Shown in pieces: positions 6,047-6,856 of a stretch of DNA of 6,856 nucleotides. The notes beneath the pieces are model-generated. The model was not told the DNA's origin. It worked only from the letters and a program-made list of their open reading frames with translations, and searched no databases. A program made the position numbers and the translations under genes. Position 1 is the stretch's first letter. Each line of letters begins with the position of its first letter. Source of the DNA: Actinomycetota bacterium (lineage in GTDB: Bacteria > Actinomycetota > Thermoleophilia > Gaiellales > Gaiellaceae); the NCBI GenBank assembly GCA_019234175.1, contig JAFALP010000192.1:1-6856 (forward strand). Direction: 5' to 3'.

Positions 6047-6856
6047 GCCGTCACCTCCTCGAAGACCGCAGCGACAGGGACGGCGCCGCCGACATCGGCG
6101 AGCGCCTTGAAGCGTCGGAAGGCGGCGTTCAGGTCCTCGCCGCTCAACTGGATGCCGAGCTCGGCGCAGGCGCGCGCGAATGCGTGCCGCCCCGAGTGCT
6201 TGCCGAGCGGCAGCGTCATCTCGACGCCGACGTCGGCGGGATCGATGATCTGGTAGGTCCGCGCGTCCTTCAGCATCCCGTCCTGGTGGATGCCGGCCTC
6301 GTGCGCGAACGCGTTCGCGCCCACGACGGCCTTGTTGCGCTGCACGGCGTAGCCGGTCAGCCTGGAGACGAGCTTCGACGACGCGGTGATCTGAGCGGTG
6401 TCGACACCGGTCTCGACGTCGAAGTGGTCGGCCCGCACCTTCAGCGCGACGACGATCTCCTCGAGCGAGGCGTTGCCCGCGCGCTCGCCGATGCCGTTGA
6501 CGGTGCACTCGACCTGCTGCGCGCCCGCCCGCACGGCGGCGAGCGAGTTGGCGACCGCGAGGCCGAGGTCGTTGTGGCAGTGCGCGGACAGCGTCGCGCG
6601 GCGGAGCTCGGGGCAGCGGCGGCGGACGTCGCTCAGGAACGCGGCATACGTCTCCGGCAGCGCGTAGCCGACGGTGTCCGGGAGGTTGACGACCGAGGCC
6701 CCGGCCTCGACGACGACCCGGCAGACCCGGGCGACGAACTCCGGGTCGGAGCGGGTCGCGTCCTCGCAGGAGAACTCGACCTCGTCCGCGCGCTCGGCGG
6801 CATGGGCGACGGCGAACCGGGCGCGGGCGACCACCTCGGCCGGCTCCAGCCCGAGC
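6043..6856 (-). CDS. leuA: 2-Isopropylmalate synthase, C-terminal part of a short form without the regulatory domain; runs off the right edge
   Basis: Condenses 2-ketoisovalerate with acetyl-CoA, the committed step to leucine. The visible 270 residues contain most of the TIM barrel and the linker: [22 protein letters not shown], the metal motif HCHND (6568-6582), [29 protein letters not shown] and [10 protein letters not shown] (visible residues 217-226). HQDG after AGI, and GIGERAGNA, favour isopropylmalate over homocitrate synthases. Only 46 residues follow GKHSGRH before the TGA at 6043-6045. The family normally continues for about 150 or more, including the C-terminal domain that binds leucine. 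The ending is not a frameshift artefact: the next gene starts on the stop codon and begins immediately with LeuB-type sequence, leaving no room for the domain. I estimate a full protein of about 385 residues; the N-terminus is not visible. Another alkylmalate synthase specificity is possible but less likely. Confidence 0.9.
   Translation of the reverse strand, partial: LGLEPAEVVARARFAVAHAAERADEVEFSCEDATRSDPEFVARVCRVVVEAGASVVNLPDTVGYALPETYAAFLSDVRRRCPELRRATLSAHCHNDLGLAVANSLAAVRAGAQQVECTVNGIGERAGNASLEEIVVALKVRADHFDVETGVDTAQITASSKLVSRLTGYAVQRNKAVVGANAFAHEAGIHQDGMLKDARTYQIIDPADVGVEMTLPLGKHSGRHAFARACAELGIQLSGEDLNAAFRRFKALADVGGAVPVAAVFEEVTA
6051..6060 (-). promoter_or_regulatory. Strong ribosome binding site for the leuB-like gene
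   Basis: GAGGAGGTGA on the minus strand, with GGAGG ending 7 nt before the ATG at 6046. It also encodes the last residues of LeuA (EEVT). It fixes the start and shows that the divergent gene retains efficient translation signals. Confidence 0.8.

Larger units (their letters stand above)
1..6856 (-). other. Tightly packed leu-ilv-hom-thr biosynthetic operon (both ends outside window)
   Basis: Seven genes on one strand follow each other with at most 12 nt between them: leuA, a leuB-like gene, ilvB, ilvN, ilvC, hom, thrC. Junctions leuA/leuB-like (ATGA, 6043-6046), leuB-like/ilvB (GTGA, 5147-5150), ilvB/ilvN (GTGA, 3432-3435) and hom/thrC (GTGA, 615-618) are 4-nt stop/start overlaps. ilvC and hom overlap by 14 nt (1891-1904). 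This packing leaves no room for internal terminators or ordinary promoters in intergenic space, so co-transcription is the natural reading. Any promoter or leader-based control (T-box, leucine attenuator) must lie right of 6856. Partner genes ilvD, ilvE, ilvA, leuC, leuD and thrB are not in the window; thrB could follow thrC on the left. Confidence 0.85.

Noticed and set aside
1..6856. Promoter, terminator, tRNA, riboswitch, CRISPR or insertion sequence
   Set aside because: There is no intergenic space beyond 12 nt, and I saw no hairpin with T-run, cloverleaf, spaced repeats or transposase-like sequence on either strand.

Overview
The window is very GC-rich (roughly 70% by eye, not computed) and completely filled by seven protein genes, all on the minus strand and therefore read right to left. 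GTG starts, strong Shine-Dalgarno (SD) sites and 4-nt stop/start overlaps indicate a high-GC bacterium. The protein style suggests an actinobacterium, perhaps a deep lineage such as Thermoleophilia; that placement is inference and no rRNA or marker gene is present to test it.

Transcription order: leuA 3' part (6856-6043), a LeuB-like protein (6046-5147), ilvB (5150-3432), ilvN (3435-2920), ilvC (2907-1891), hom (1904-615), thrC 5' part (618-1). The largest gap is 12 nt, between ilvN and ilvC. Four junctions are ATGA/GTGA overlaps and ilvC/hom overlap by 14 nt. No promoter, terminator, attenuator, RNA gene, mobile element or CRISPR is visible. The operon begins beyond the right edge and ends beyond the left edge.

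Together the genes cover branched-chain and aspartate-family amino acid synthesis. IlvB/IlvN make acetolactate and acetohydroxybutyrate, and IlvC reduces and isomerises them toward valine and isoleucine. LeuA draws 2-ketoisovalerate toward leucine. Hom and ThrC make threonine, the precursor of the 2-ketobutyrate needed for isoleucine. One transcript thus carries the threonine supply and the enzymes that use its product.

The least ordinary part is the right end. LeuA stops about 46 residues after its GKHSGRH motif and so lacks the C-terminal leucine-sensing domain. The next gene encodes a 299-residue protein with the overall sequence plan of 3-isopropylmalate dehydrogenase but without nearly all of its catalytic residues. 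This looks like a LeuB-derived pseudoenzyme fixed inside the operon. Smaller points are an altered regulatory-site residue in IlvN, an Arg at a herbicide-site position in IlvB, and a repeated GTGATCACG at the hom/thrC junction.
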